From UBA4744 sp963717135 (GTDB lineage: Bacteria > Actinomycetota > Acidimicrobiia > Spongiisociales > UBA4744), in NCBI GenBank assembly GCA_963717135.1, contig CAVQVN010000006.1, positions 62,001-126,000 of the forward strand: a stretch of 64,000 nt of DNA, read 5' to 3'. Under the pieces are notes generated by a model that had not been told where the DNA came from, did no database searches, and saw nothing but the letters and a program-made list of their open reading frames with translations. The position numbers and the translations under genes were made by a program. Shown piece by piece: positions 27,026 to 35,896 of the stretch; the stretch's first letter is position 1; every line of letters starts with the position of its first letter.

Positions 27026-28341
27026 GCCGCGTTCTCCTTTTGGACGGATTTGTGGAATGCCTGCTCGAAGTCGGCGACGATATCGTCGATGTGTTCGATA
27101 CCGACCGAAACCCTGATCTGGTCTGAGCGGACTCCGGCCGCTGCCTGCTCCTCGGAGGTCAATTGCCGGTGGGTCGTGGAACCGGGATGAATGACCAGGG
27201 TCTTGGCGTCGCCAACGTTGGCCAGATGCGAAGCGAGTTCTACCGACTCGATGAACCGTTTCGCCGCCGCGTCTCCACCGCGTATCCCGAACGTGAGAAC
27301 CGCCCCGAAGCCGTTCCGCAGAAAGCGCTTGGCGTTGAGATGGTAGGGGTGGGTCTCCAGCCCCGGATAGTCGACCCAGGCCACCGACTCGTGGGATTCG
27401 AGCCATCCGGCCAGTTCGAGCGCATTGTCGACATGACGTTGCACCCGCAGCGACAGGGTTTCCAGCCCCTGGAGAAAGAGGAAGGCGTTGAACGGGCTGA
27501 GGGCCGTGCCCAGATCCCGCAGACCCTCCACTCTGGCCCTGATCGCGAAGGCGATGTTCCCGAACGGTCCGTCGGGCCCGAACGTGTCGGCAAACACGAG
27601 GCCGTGATAACCCGGGGAGGGCTCTGTGAAGGCCGGGAAGCGGCCGTTGCGCCAATCGAAATTGCCCGAGTCGACGATCACCCCACCGATCGACGTGCCG
27701 TGGCCGCCGATCCACTTGGTTGCCGAAGCGACCACAATGTCGGCGCCATGGTCGATGGGCCGGCATAAATATCCTGCCGCTCCGAAAGTGTTGTCGACCA
27801 CCACCGGTACCCCCCGGAGATGAGCGGTGGCGGCGATGGCGGGAATGTCCGGCACGTTGAAGCGAGGGTTGCCGATGGTCTCCAGATACACCGCTTTGGT
27901 TCTGGCATCGATGTGTTCTGCGAACCGGGCGGGGTCGTCTCCCTCGACGAACCGAACCTCGATACCGAGGCGGGCAAAGGCCACCTTGAACTGGTTGTAG
28001 GTTCCTCCATACAGGAAACTGGTCGACACGATGTTGTCGCCGGCCTCGGCGATAGTCGTCAAGGCGGTCAACTGGGCCGCCTGTCCACTCGAAGTCGCCA
28101 CCCCGGCCACCCCTCCTTCGAGAGCCGCGACCCGCTTCTCGAAAACGTCGGTAGTGGGATTCATGATCCGGGTGTAGATGTTCCCGAACTCTTCCAGCCC
28201 GAAAAGGCGAGCGCCATGATCGGTGTCGTCAAACGTGAACGACGTTGTCTGATAGATCGGCACAGCCCGGGCGTTGGTGCCCGGGGCCGGTTCCTGACCG
28301 GCGTGGACCTGGAGGGTTTCGAATCGGTGGCCGGTTGACAT
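27022..28341 (-). CDS. metY: O-acetylhomoserine sulfhydrylase (aminocarboxypropyltransferase)
   Basis: A 439-residue PLP enzyme of the Cys/Met metabolism family. The PLP lysine lies in SATKWIGGHGTSIGG, with YQTTSFTF and RIMNPTTDVFEKRVAALEGG near the N-terminus. The length (about 430-440) fits MetY rather than the shorter MetB or MetC. It makes homocysteine from O-acetylhomoserine and sulfide. A clear ribosome site (GAGGAG) precedes ATG 28341. Confidence 0.95.
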   Translation of the reverse strand: MSTGHRFETLQVHAGQEPAPGTNARAVPIYQTTSFTFDDTDHGARLFGLEEFGNIYTRIMNPTTDVFEKRVAALEGGVAGVATSSGQAAQLTALTTIAEAGDNIVSTSFLYGGTYNQFKVAFARLGIEVRFVEGDDPARFAEHIDARTKAVYLETIGNPRFNVPDIPAIAATAHLRGVPVVVDNTFGAAGYLCRPIDHGADIVVASATKWIGGHGTSIGGVIVDSGNFDWRNGRFPAFTEPSPGYHGLVFADTFGPDGPFGNIAFAIRARVEGLRDLGTALSPFNAFLFLQGLETLSLRVQRHVDNALELAGWLESHESVAWVDYPGLETHPYHLNAKRFLRNGFGAVLTFGIRGGDAAAKRFIESVELASHLANVGDAKTLVIHPGSTTHRQLTSEEQAAAGVRSDQIRVSVGIEHIDDIVADFEQAFHKSVQKENAA

Positions 28342-28618
28342 GATGGGTGCTCCTCTGGTGAGGGATCATCCGGCACCGGCCCGAGAATCGAAACGATCCG
28401 CAACCGTTGCCGGTGCGGATCCACTGTTGGTTCTTATGTTGGCGCTGCTAAACGTCTCGTCCGCACGGCTCTTGGGGGGCCGCGCACATCATTCGGGACG
28501 TATCCAGGGCAAACATGTTGGGCGGGAGCCTATCCGACCGGCAGTGACCGGTCAACCATTTGTTTGAATCGAGAACCGGCCGCCTGTCGCAATCTCCATC
28601 CCCGGTGTCACGGGGCGG
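28342..28618. other. Intergenic region upstream of metY
   Basis: The 277-bp gap holds two short inverted repeats: GACCGG/CCGGTC (28536-28553) and an 8-bp GATCCGCA/TGCGGATC pair near 28395-28422. They could belong to a metY leader, but I could not match them to a known SAM riboswitch. No gene is seen. Confidence 0.4.
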
Positions 28619-29878
28619 TCACAAATCCTGCTGGATCAAGTCGTCGTGGACTTGCCGCCGCACTACCAGCCGGGCCTCGCCGTTACGCACGAACACCACC
28701 GCCGGCCGCAAGACCTTGTTGTAGTTCGACCCCATCGAATGACCGTAGGCGCCGGTGACCGGTGTGCACAGCACATCTCCCACCCGCAGATCGGCCGGTA
28801 CCCGAGCGTCGTGCACCAGCACGTCCCCGGACTCGCAGTGTTTGCCGACCACGGTGACGCGTTTCGGCCGTTCGGCCAGGGTCGCCCGGGGAAGGAAAGC
28901 TTCATAGCCGCTTCCGTAGAGGACCGGCCGGGGATTGTCGCTCATCCCGCCGTCGACCGCCACATACGTGCGGATCCCCGGCAGTTCCTTGACCGTCCCC
29001 ACCCGGTAGAGCGTCACCGCCGCGTCGGCCACGATGGCCCGTCCGGGTTCGGCCGTGATCCGGGAGCTGATTCCGGCGTCCGTGCAGGCATTACACAGGG
29101 CGTTCCCCCAGTCGGTGATCGTGGGGGCTTGTTCCCCCTCAACGTAGGCGACGCCCAACCCGCCCCCGAAGCTCAATTCGGGGAGGCCCAACGGCTTCGC
29201 AAATTCTGCCACCGTCTCGACTGCCCGCAGAAACGAATCGACCCGAAAGATCTGGCTGCCGATGTGCACGTGGATTCCGAGAAGCTCGACGGCGGGCAAA
29301 GAAGCGAGACGCTCGACCGCGGCACGGGCCTTGCCCGTCGAGACCGTGAACCCGAATTTGGTGTCTTCCTGCCCGGTCGACAAATAGTGATGGGTATGAG
29401 CTTCGACGCCGGGCGCTACCCGGACCAGGGCCCGAACGGGCCCCAGTCCTTCGGCCAACAGGCTTTCCAGCCGGTCGATCTCGTCGAAGGAGTCGACGAC
29501 CACTCGCCCAACCCCCTCTTGCAGGCCGTAACGGAGTTCGGCCGCCGACTTGTTGTTGCCGTGCAGCACCAGCCTCTCGGCCGGGACCCCGGCCGCCCGG
29601 GCCACGAACAGTTCGCCCCCGCTCGCCACGTCAAGGTGCATGCCCTCCTCATAGGCCAGCGACGCCATCGCCTTGCAGAGAAACGCCTTGGTGGCGTAGG
29701 CGACCCCCGGGCCAAACGTGGCCACCGCCTCCCGACAGCGGTCGCGCAAGTGGTCCTCGTCGTATACGAACAGCGGCGTCCCGAACTCGTCGGCCAGGTC
29801 GATCAGATCGAGCCCGGCGATTGCCAGCCGTCCATCCGGCCCGATCGTTGCGTTATCGGGAAGCAACTCGCGCGACAC
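28619..29878 (-). CDS. lysA: Diaminopimelate decarboxylase
   Basis: A 419-residue PLP enzyme of the alanine-racemase-fold decarboxylases. Landmarks are YATKAFLC (PLP Lys), HVHIGSQ, SFGGGLGV, AEPGRAIV and CESGD near the C-terminus. It makes L-lysine from meso-diaminopimelate. GTG 29878 is preferred, since the family N-terminus (LPDNATIGPDGRL) begins just after it; an in-frame GTG at 29965 would add 29 residues that come from a repeat also found upstream of argC. It follows argD and may be read from the arg operon. Confidence 0.93.
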   Translation of the reverse strand: MSRELLPDNATIGPDGRLAIAGLDLIDLADEFGTPLFVYDEDHLRDRCREAVATFGPGVAYATKAFLCKAMASLAYEEGMHLDVASGGELFVARAAGVPAERLVLHGNNKSAAELRYGLQEGVGRVVVDSFDEIDRLESLLAEGLGPVRALVRVAPGVEAHTHHYLSTGQEDTKFGFTVSTGKARAAVERLASLPAVELLGIHVHIGSQIFRVDSFLRAVETVAEFAKPLGLPELSFGGGLGVAYVEGEQAPTITDWGNALCNACTDAGISSRITAEPGRAIVADAAVTLYRVGTVKELPGIRTYVAVDGGMSDNPRPVLYGSGYEAFLPRATLAERPKRVTVVGKHCESGDVLVHDARVPADLRVGDVLCTPVTGAYGHSMGSNYNKVLRPAVVFVRNGEARLVVRRQVHDDLIQQDL

Positions 29879-29919
29879 AGCCGTCGCCGGCTCGTCTCGA
29901 GCCGCCCGCGCCTGTTCCG

Positions 29920-30012
29920 TTCTGCCTATCTCGTTTCCGACGTTGGGGTCAAGCAAACCAATCACTCCGCATAGACGACCACCCTAGGACCCATCCCCGT
30001 CACCGAGGAGCC
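29920..30012. repeat. 93-bp dispersed repeat, copy A (argD/lysA junction)
   Basis: This segment aligns without gaps to 34371-34463, with 80 of 93 bases the same by hand count. It covers the last codons of argD, the argD-lysA gap and the region just before lysA. Read on the minus strand, both copies contain a GTG-led frame beginning with Ile-Gly-Leu-Leu-Asp-Pro-Asn-Val. Confidence 0.8.
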
Positions 30013-31190
30013 GGCTCGCCGGACAGGGCGCGTCCGACCAGGGTGATCGCTTCGTCGATCTCGGCGGGCGTGACGATCAGCGGGGGCACGAAGCGGACCA
30101 CGTCGGGGCCGGCCGGACAGGTGAGCAGCCCCAGACGGTGGAGTGATCCCACCAGGTCGGATGCTCGGGGTCCTGCCAGAACCAGGCCTTGCATGAGGCC
30201 CCGGCCCCGCACCGCCGCCACCCCCGGATCTTCGGCCGCCAGGAGCTCCAGGCCTCTCTGTAGCCGGTCGCCGGCGGCCACCACCCCGTCGAGAAATCCG
30301 TCGCCGAGAACCACGTCGAGCACTGCACCGGCCACCGAGGCCACCAGCGGACCACCGCCGAACGTCGAAGCGTGATCGCCCGGCTCAAATACGTCGGCCG
30401 CCTCGCCGCGGGCGAGCAAAGCTCCCATGGGTAGCCCACCGGCGAGTGCCTTGGCGGTGGTGACCGCGTCGGGGAGCACCGCCTCCGCTTGGAAGGCGAA
30501 CAGGCTCCCGGTTCGCCCAATCCCACTCTGTACTTCGTCGAAGACGAGTAATGCCCCGACGGCGTCGCAGGCCTCGCGCAGATGGGCAAGCCAGCCCGGT
30601 GGAGAAGGCCTCACCCCGCCCTCTCCCTGCACCGGTTCCACGATCACCATCGCGGTCCGGTCGTCGATGCGGACCGGCTCACCGAAAGGCAGAATGTCGA
30701 CGTCGGGAAGCAGGGGACGGAACGGCTCCTGGTAGCGGCGCCGGGCTGTGACCGACAACGCCCCCAGCGTGCGCCCGTGGAACGATCCCTCGAAGCAGAC
30801 GATCCGGCTTCGCCCCGGCCGTGCCTTGCGGCTCAGCTTGATGGCCGCCTCCACCGACTCGGCGCCTGAGTTGCAGAAAAAGGCACGGTCCATGTCCGCA
30901 GCCGCGGTGAGCCGCTCCGCAAGCCGCACCATCGGCTCGGTCCAGTAGAGATTGCTCACGTGGATCAGACCGGCGGCCCCCCGGCGAAGGGCGTCGACTA
31001 CCGCCGGGTGGGCATGACCCAGGGCCGACACCGCGATCCCTGCGACGAAATCGAGGTAGGTGCGGCCGGCCGAGTCGGCGACCCTGCATCCCGACCCGGA
31101 TACCAGTTCGATCGGATACCGGTCGTATGTGGACTGCAACACAGCACCACCCCGGGGGGCCAGCGTCCCCGCCCACTCCGGGGTGATCAC
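30000..31190 (-). CDS. argD: Acetylornithine aminotransferase
   Basis: A 396-residue class III aminotransferase starting at GTG 31190, which overlaps the argB stop (GTGA). It shows the N-terminal YLDFVAGIAV, FCNSGAESVEAAIKL, FEGSFHGRT, the PLP-binding DEVQSGIGRTG and the PLP Lys in TTAKALAGGLPMGA. It makes N-acetylornithine from the semialdehyde made by ArgC and may also serve in lysine synthesis, which would fit its place beside lysA. Confidence 0.94.
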   Translation of the reverse strand: MITPEWAGTLAPRGGAVLQSTYDRYPIELVSGSGCRVADSAGRTYLDFVAGIAVSALGHAHPAVVDALRRGAAGLIHVSNLYWTEPMVRLAERLTAAADMDRAFFCNSGAESVEAAIKLSRKARPGRSRIVCFEGSFHGRTLGALSVTARRRYQEPFRPLLPDVDILPFGEPVRIDDRTAMVIVEPVQGEGGVRPSPPGWLAHLREACDAVGALLVFDEVQSGIGRTGSLFAFQAEAVLPDAVTTAKALAGGLPMGALLARGEAADVFEPGDHASTFGGGPLVASVAGAVLDVVLGDGFLDGVVAAGDRLQRGLELLAAEDPGVAAVRGRGLMQGLVLAGPRASDLVGSLHRLGLLTCPAGPDVVRFVPPLIVTPAEIDEAITLVGRALSGEPAPR

Positions 31191-32071
31191 GTGCCCACCA
31201 CCAGCGTCCCGGTCCCGTGGTCGGACAGCAGCTCCCGCACCAGGGCGTGGCGCTCCCGGCCGTCCACCAGATGTACCCGGGGGACCCCGGCGTGGAGAGC
31301 GCCCACCGCCGACTCCAGCTTGGGACGCATTCCGCCGCCGGCGACTCCCGAAGCGACCAGGCGGGCCGCTTCCTCACCGGTCACCACCCGCCGTACCTCG
31401 CCGTCGACGATGACCCCCTGCACGTCCGAAAGGAATACCGCCACAGCCGCTCCGATCGCCCCGGCGACCGCCCCGGCGACTACGTCGGCGTTTATGTTGT
31501 GGGGCTGCCCGTTGGTATCGGCGGCCGTGGAGGACAGTACCGGGATGTAGCCGTTGTCGACCAGCAGCCGCAACAGAGTGGCGTCCACCCCTTCCACCAG
31601 GCCGACGAACCCGATGTCGGACCCGTTCGGACGGTGGCGCACCACCGTCAGAGTCCCCGCGTCGGTGCCGGACAAGCCGACCGCCCGACCCCCCGCCCGC
31701 TGGAGCAGCGACACCACCTGCTTGTTCACCCGGCCGGAAAGGACCATCTCGGCGACCTCCGCTGCCTCGGCGTCGGTCTCCCGATGGCCGTCCACGAACC
31801 GGGACTCGATCCCCATTCGCTCCATCGTCCGGGTCAGCGCCGGGCCGCCCCCGTGCACGACCACCGTCCGCACCCCCGCCTGCTGCAGCAACACCAGATC
31901 CGCGGCCCACGACGCGGCAGTCTCCGGCCCTTCCATTGCCGCTCCGCCGATCTTGACGACGACCGTTGCACCCCGGAGTTCGAGGAGCCGCCCTCGACCG
32001 GCCGGTGGGGCGGCCGCCCGCGCCAGCAGTTCGTCGAGCGCCCTCTCGAGGTCAGGTCCGGTATCCGGCAT
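31187..32071 (-). CDS. argB: Acetylglutamate kinase
   Basis: A 294-residue amino-acid kinase. Phosphate-binding segments VVVKIGGAAM and VVHGGGPALT are near the N-terminus, with NINADVVAGAVAG and the C-terminal GGMRPKLESAV. It phosphorylates N-acetylglutamate. Whether it is arginine-inhibited cannot be told. The start overlaps the argJ stop by 20 bases. Confidence 0.94.
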   Translation of the reverse strand: MPDTGPDLERALDELLARAAAPPAGRGRLLELRGATVVVKIGGAAMEGPETAASWAADLVLLQQAGVRTVVVHGGGPALTRTMERMGIESRFVDGHRETDAEAAEVAEMVLSGRVNKQVVSLLQRAGGRAVGLSGTDAGTLTVVRHRPNGSDIGFVGLVEGVDATLLRLLVDNGYIPVLSSTAADTNGQPHNINADVVAGAVAGAIGAAVAVFLSDVQGVIVDGEVRRVVTGEEAARLVASGVAGGGMRPKLESAVGALHAGVPRVHLVDGRERHALVRELLSDHGTGTLVVGT

Positions 32072-33251
32072 TGATATCTACGTAACGGCCGTTGATGTCA
32101 CAGGTCCAGGTGAGTGCCCCCTCATCGCCCAATCCCAGATCGAGATGTATCTCCACCTCGTTTTGCGACAGCCGGTGGGTCGCCTCACCCTCGGAAAAAT
32201 CAGACAGATACCCGGGAGCCAGCACTTCGAGACCCCCGAGGCGCAACGTCATGCGCTCCCCCCTCACCGGGACACCTGCCCGTCCCGCCGCGGCAACGAC
32301 CCGCCCCCAGTTGGCATCTGCCCCGTAGACCGCGGTTTTGACCAACAGCGACGTAGATACCGTCCGCGCCACGGCTAGGGCATCCGCCTCGGTCGCCGCC
32401 CCGGTCACCCGCACTGTGATCAGCCTGGTCGCCCCTTCCCCGTCACGGGCCACCTCCTTGGCCAGGTCCACCAGCACCGTCGTCAGCGCCGATTCGAACC
32501 CGGCCTCCTCGACGCTTCCCACCTCGACGCCGGCCGTGGCGTTGGCCAGCACAATGATCATGTCGTTGGTAGACGTGTCGCCGTCCACTGTGATCCGGTT
32601 GAACGAGCGGTCGACCGCCCGCCGCAAGATCGGCTGAAGCCGGTCGACGGCAATGGCGGCGTCGGTCGTCACGAACCCCAAGGTGGTCGCCAGGTCGGGA
32701 TGGATCATCCCCGAACCTTTCGCCATCCCCCCGACGGTGTACACGCCGCTCGGACCCTCGACCCATTGCACCGTCTCTTTGATGTGGGTATCGGTGGTGA
32801 GGATCGCCCTGGCTGCGGCCGGGCCTCCGTCGATCGACAGGCGCTCCACCGCCAGGGGCAGGCCCTCGGCAAGACGGTCGAGCGGCAACTGCACCCCGAT
32901 CACCCCGGTCGAGCCGACCAGCACATCGCCGGGTTCGAAGCCGAGCAACCGGCCGGTCTCCGCCGCCATCCACTCTGCGGCCCGATCGCCCTGCTCCCCC
33001 GTGCAGGCATTGGCTACCCCCGAATTCACCACGATCGCCCGGGCCCGGCCCCCATTCCGCTCCAGCACCGCTTGGTTATGAAGCAGGGGGGCCGCCTGCA
33101 CCGCGTTGGTCGTGTATACCGCCGCCGCCACCGCCGGCCGATCCGACACCACCAGCGCCAGATCCGGCTTGTGGTTGCGGATCCCGCAGTGCACCCCCGA
33201 GGCCCGGTAGCCCTCAGGAGCCGTCACCCCGACTCTGCTCCGGATGATCAC
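32052..33251 (-). CDS. argJ: Bifunctional ornithine acetyltransferase / N-acetylglutamate synthase
   Basis: A 399-residue ArgJ. GTG 33251 is used, since it overlaps the argC stop as GTGA; the longer frame has no support. The self-cleavage region KGSGMIHPDLATTLGF is present, with the Thr before Leu as the expected new N-terminus of the beta chain. ArgJ recycles the acetyl group from acetylornithine to glutamate, giving a cyclic arginine pathway. Confidence 0.95.
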   Translation of the reverse strand: MIIRSRVGVTAPEGYRASGVHCGIRNHKPDLALVVSDRPAVAAAVYTTNAVQAAPLLHNQAVLERNGGRARAIVVNSGVANACTGEQGDRAAEWMAAETGRLLGFEPGDVLVGSTGVIGVQLPLDRLAEGLPLAVERLSIDGGPAAARAILTTDTHIKETVQWVEGPSGVYTVGGMAKGSGMIHPDLATTLGFVTTDAAIAVDRLQPILRRAVDRSFNRITVDGDTSTNDMIIVLANATAGVEVGSVEEAGFESALTTVLVDLAKEVARDGEGATRLITVRVTGAATEADALAVARTVSTSLLVKTAVYGADANWGRVVAAAGRAGVPVRGERMTLRLGGLEVLAPGYLSDFSEGEATHRLSQNEVEIHLDLGLGDEGALTWTCDINGRYVDINAGYRT

Positions 33252-34285
33252 GACACCACCTTCCCACCCGGTAGCCCGGCAGTCTCGGCAAGCCCCCACA
33301 CCCGATTGAACACCTGCACCGCTTGCCCCGCCGCTCCCTTCAACAGGTTGTCGATCACCGCGACGACAACGAGGGTTCCTGCGGCGGTATCGACTACCGG
33401 TGCCAGCTCACAGACGTTGGTTCCCACCACGTTCCTGATGGCCGGGAGCCGGTCGGCCGAATCGACAATCCTTACGAACGGAGCCCCGGCGTAGGTTTCC
33501 CGGTAATGGGCCAGCACCTCCGCCTGGGAGGTCGGGCCGGTGAGCGGCATGACCACCGTTGCCAGGATTCCCCTCTCGATGGGGATCAGGTGCGGGACGA
33601 AGGTCAGCCGGATGGGCCGCCCCGCGTAGCGCTCCAGACCCGCCACCATCTCGGGAACGTGCTGATGGGCCGCGATCCGGTACGCCCGAGCATCTCCGTA
33701 CATCTCGGAGAAGCTCAGCGCGACCTTGCCCGACCGCCCGGCACCGGAGGTCCCCGACATCGCAGTGACCGTGATCGACGAGCCCGAGCCGTCGAGGCGC
33801 AGAGCCGGGGCGGCCGCCAGGTGGACGGCGGTCGGGTAGCAGCCCGGGCAGGCGACCAGCGGAGCGCCGGGCAGTTCGCTGCCAAAGAGTTCGGGAAGGC
33901 CGTAGACCGCTCTCCCGAGCAACTCGGGAACGGGATGCTCGCGCCGGTACCACGACCGGTAGATGTCGGGATCCGAGAGCCGGAGGTCACCCGACAGATC
34001 GATGACGCTCCCCACCCGGTCGAGGAGGGCCATGGCCGCCGGGGCCGACTCGCCGTGCGGGAGGGCCAGGAACACCGCGTCCAGGCCTGCGAGCCGATCC
34101 GGCTCCCACGGGCCTATCTCCCCTCGGAAGAGGTGGGCCCGGGCGGGGTACAGTTCCTCCCAGCGGCGGCCCGCCGAGCCGGCGCCCATGACGACCTCTA
34201 CCGAGACCTCCGGATGACCGCCGAGCAGACCCACGAGTTCGGCGCCGGAATAGCCGGATGCCCCAACGACGGCGGTGCGGATCAC
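33248..34285 (-). CDS. argC: N-acetyl-gamma-glutamyl-phosphate reductase
   Basis: A 345-residue ArgC starting at GTG 34285 after AAGGA. The NADP-binding VVGASGYSGAELV, the catalytic Cys in ACPGCYPTA and the His in HQHVPEM are present. It reduces acetylglutamyl phosphate to the semialdehyde. It is the first gene of the argCJBD set, 220 bases after hisIE, with a repeat and a possible leader frame in the gap. Confidence 0.95.
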   Translation of the reverse strand: MIRTAVVGASGYSGAELVGLLGGHPEVSVEVVMGAGSAGRRWEELYPARAHLFRGEIGPWEPDRLAGLDAVFLALPHGESAPAAMALLDRVGSVIDLSGDLRLSDPDIYRSWYRREHPVPELLGRAVYGLPELFGSELPGAPLVACPGCYPTAVHLAAAPALRLDGSGSSITVTAMSGTSGAGRSGKVALSFSEMYGDARAYRIAAHQHVPEMVAGLERYAGRPIRLTFVPHLIPIERGILATVVMPLTGPTSQAEVLAHYRETYAGAPFVRIVDSADRLPAIRNVVGTNVCELAPVVDTAAGTLVVVAVIDNLLKGAAGQAVQVFNRVWGLAETAGLPGGKVVS

Positions 34286-34287
34286 GG

Positions 34288-34416
34288 TTATTCCTTGGGA
34301 CGGGAACAGGGTGGAGCGAAGATAAGGCCCCGGGTCCCAGAACGCAACTCTTGCAGATCCGCCTGCCCCCTTCTGCCCATCTCGTTTTCGACGTTGGGGT
34401 CAAGCAAACCGATCAC
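34288..34416 (-). CDS. Possible 42-residue leader ORF before argC
   Basis: A GTG-started frame inside repeat copy B ends TAA only 2 bases before the argC GTG, so it could be translationally coupled to argC. Its first 14 codons mirror the in-frame extension upstream of lysA (shared Ile-Gly-Leu-Leu-Asp-Pro-Asn-Val). It holds five Arg residues but no Arg run typical of attenuation peptides. It may be a chance frame within a repeat. Confidence 0.25.
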   Translation of the reverse strand: MIGLLDPNVENEMGRRGQADLQELRSGTRGLIFAPPCSRPKE

Positions 34417-34463
34417 TCCGTTTGGACGACCACCTCAAGACCGACCCCCATCATCGAGGAGCC
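34371..34463. repeat. 93-bp dispersed repeat, copy B (his/arg junction)
   Basis: Ungapped match to 29920-30012 (80 of 93 bases). It lies in the 220-bp gap between hisIE and argC. Both copies sit just upstream of an amino acid biosynthesis gene on the same strand. Confidence 0.8.
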
Positions 34464-34505
34464 AGGCGGCGGCAACGCCGTCGCACGAAGGATCTCGGTC
34501 GTGTC

Positions 34506-35135
34506 TCATCCGGTACGGCGGCGAGCTTGGAGGATGTTGGCCACCTCGGTCGGGTCAATGCCCCGCTCGGCCAGCAACACCAAAGTGTGGTAGGCGAGAT
34601 CGGCCACTTCTTCCGCCAGACGCCGGTCATCAGCCGGCCCGGCCGCATGGTCTTTGGCGGCCAGCAGCACCTCGCCGGCTTCCTCCAGGACCTTGCGGGC
34701 CACAGCATCGACGCCCCCGCTCAGGAGGGAAGCCGTGTAGGAACCCTCCGGGCGATCATCCGCTCGTTGCAGAATGATCGACCACAACTCGCCGAGGATC
34801 CCGAACCCTTCCGGTCGGCTGCCATCGGTGCCGTCGAAACATCCTCCAGTGCCCGTGTGACATGTGGGTCCCCGGGGATTGGCGATCAGCAAGAGGGTGT
34901 CGCCGTCACAATCGACCCGCAGCTCCACCAGACTGAGGGTGTTGCCGCTGGTTGCTCCTTTGCGCCAAATCTCTTGGCGGGAACGGCTCCAGAAGTGAAC
35001 GTCTCCGGTCGAGAGGGTCAGCCGGAGCGACTCATGGTTGAGGTACCCCAACATCAGCACCCGGCCGGTCAGCTCGTCCTGCACGATCCCGGGCACCAGC
35101 CCCTGGGCGTCGAAGCGCACGTCCGGCGGAATCAT
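34506..35135 (-). CDS. hisI: Phosphoribosyl-AMP cyclohydrolase / phosphoribosyl-ATP pyrophosphatase fusion
   Basis: A 209-residue HisIE fusion. Residues 1-115 are the cyclohydrolase with WSRSRQEIWRKGATSGN, the metal ligands in VDCDGDTLL and PTCHTGTGGCF. Residues 116-209 are the pyrophosphatase (GSYTASLLSGG, EEAGEVLLAAK, EEVADLAYH). Many actinobacteria carry these as separate genes, so the fusion is a useful marker. Its start overlaps the hisF stop (ATGA). Confidence 0.94.
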   Translation of the reverse strand: MIPPDVRFDAQGLVPGIVQDELTGRVLMLGYLNHESLRLTLSTGDVHFWSRSRQEIWRKGATSGNTLSLVELRVDCDGDTLLLIANPRGPTCHTGTGGCFDGTDGSRPEGFGILGELWSIILQRADDRPEGSYTASLLSGGVDAVARKVLEEAGEVLLAAKDHAAGPADDRRLAEEVADLAYHTLVLLAERGIDPTEVANILQARRRTG

Positions 35136-35896
35136 GCGACCTCCCGGACGGGAACGCCGGCAGCCGCCAGGGCGGCCTTGACGGCGCCGATCTCCAATTG
35201 AAGCCGGTGAAAGGTTGAGGCCGCCAGGACCGCATCGGCACCGCCCTCAACTACCGCATCGACGAAATGCTCGAGCCGTCCGGCGCCGCCGGAAGCGACG
35301 ACCGGGACGCTGACGGAATCGCGGACGGCCCGCAACTGCGCCAGATCGAACCCCTCCTGGGTTCCATCCCGGTCCATGGAGGTCAACAGAATCTCCCCGG
35401 CCCCGCGCTCGGTTCCGGCTCGAGCCCACGAAAGCAGGTCGATACCGGTCGACTCGCGACCCCCGTTGACATAGACCTCCCACCGACCGGGGCTCGTCTG
35501 TTTGGCGTCGATGGCCAGCACGACACACTGCCGGCCGAATTGGCGAGCGCATTCGGCGAGGAGTTGGGGGCGTGAAACCGCGGCGGTGTTCACCGCCACC
35601 TTGTCGGCACCGGCCCGCAACACGGCTCGCATATCATCGACCGACCGCACCCCTCCGCCCACCGTCAACGGTACGAACACTTGCGAGGCCGTCTTCCTGA
35701 TGACGTCCAGCAAGGTAGCCCGACCTTCCGGTGAGGCGCCGATGTCCAGGTAGACGATTTCATCCGCGCCTTCCGCGGCGTACCGGGCGGCCAGGACGAC
35801 CGGATCCCCCTCATCGACCAAACCGACAAACCGGGTACCTTTGACCACCCGGCCTTCCAGCACGTCCAGGCAGGCGATCACCCGGCTACGCAGCAT
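35132..35896 (-). CDS. hisF: Imidazole glycerol phosphate synthase, cyclase subunit
   Basis: A 254-residue (beta/alpha)8 barrel; ATG 35896 chosen because the family N-terminus (VIACLDVLEGRVVKG) follows it. Catalytic Asp residues lie in ACLDV and SMDRDGTQEGFD; phosphate sites GGGVRS and ASGGAG are present. It works with HisH, whose gene overlaps by 11 bases. Confidence 0.95.
   Translation of the reverse strand: MLRSRVIACLDVLEGRVVKGTRFVGLVDEGDPVVLAARYAAEGADEIVYLDIGASPEGRATLLDVIRKTASQVFVPLTVGGGVRSVDDMRAVLRAGADKVAVNTAAVSRPQLLAECARQFGRQCVVLAIDAKQTSPGRWEVYVNGGRESTGIDLLSWARAGTERGAGEILLTSMDRDGTQEGFDLAQLRAVRDSVSVPVVASGGAGRLEHFVDAVVEGGADAVLAASTFHRLQLEIGAVKAALAAAGVPVREVA

Noticed and set aside
28342..28618. 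SAM riboswitch in the metY leader
   Set aside because: Short hairpins and a CCGGCAACGG stretch hinted at one, but I could not build the conserved core of SAM-I, SAM-II or SAM-IV. A covariance-model search would decide.
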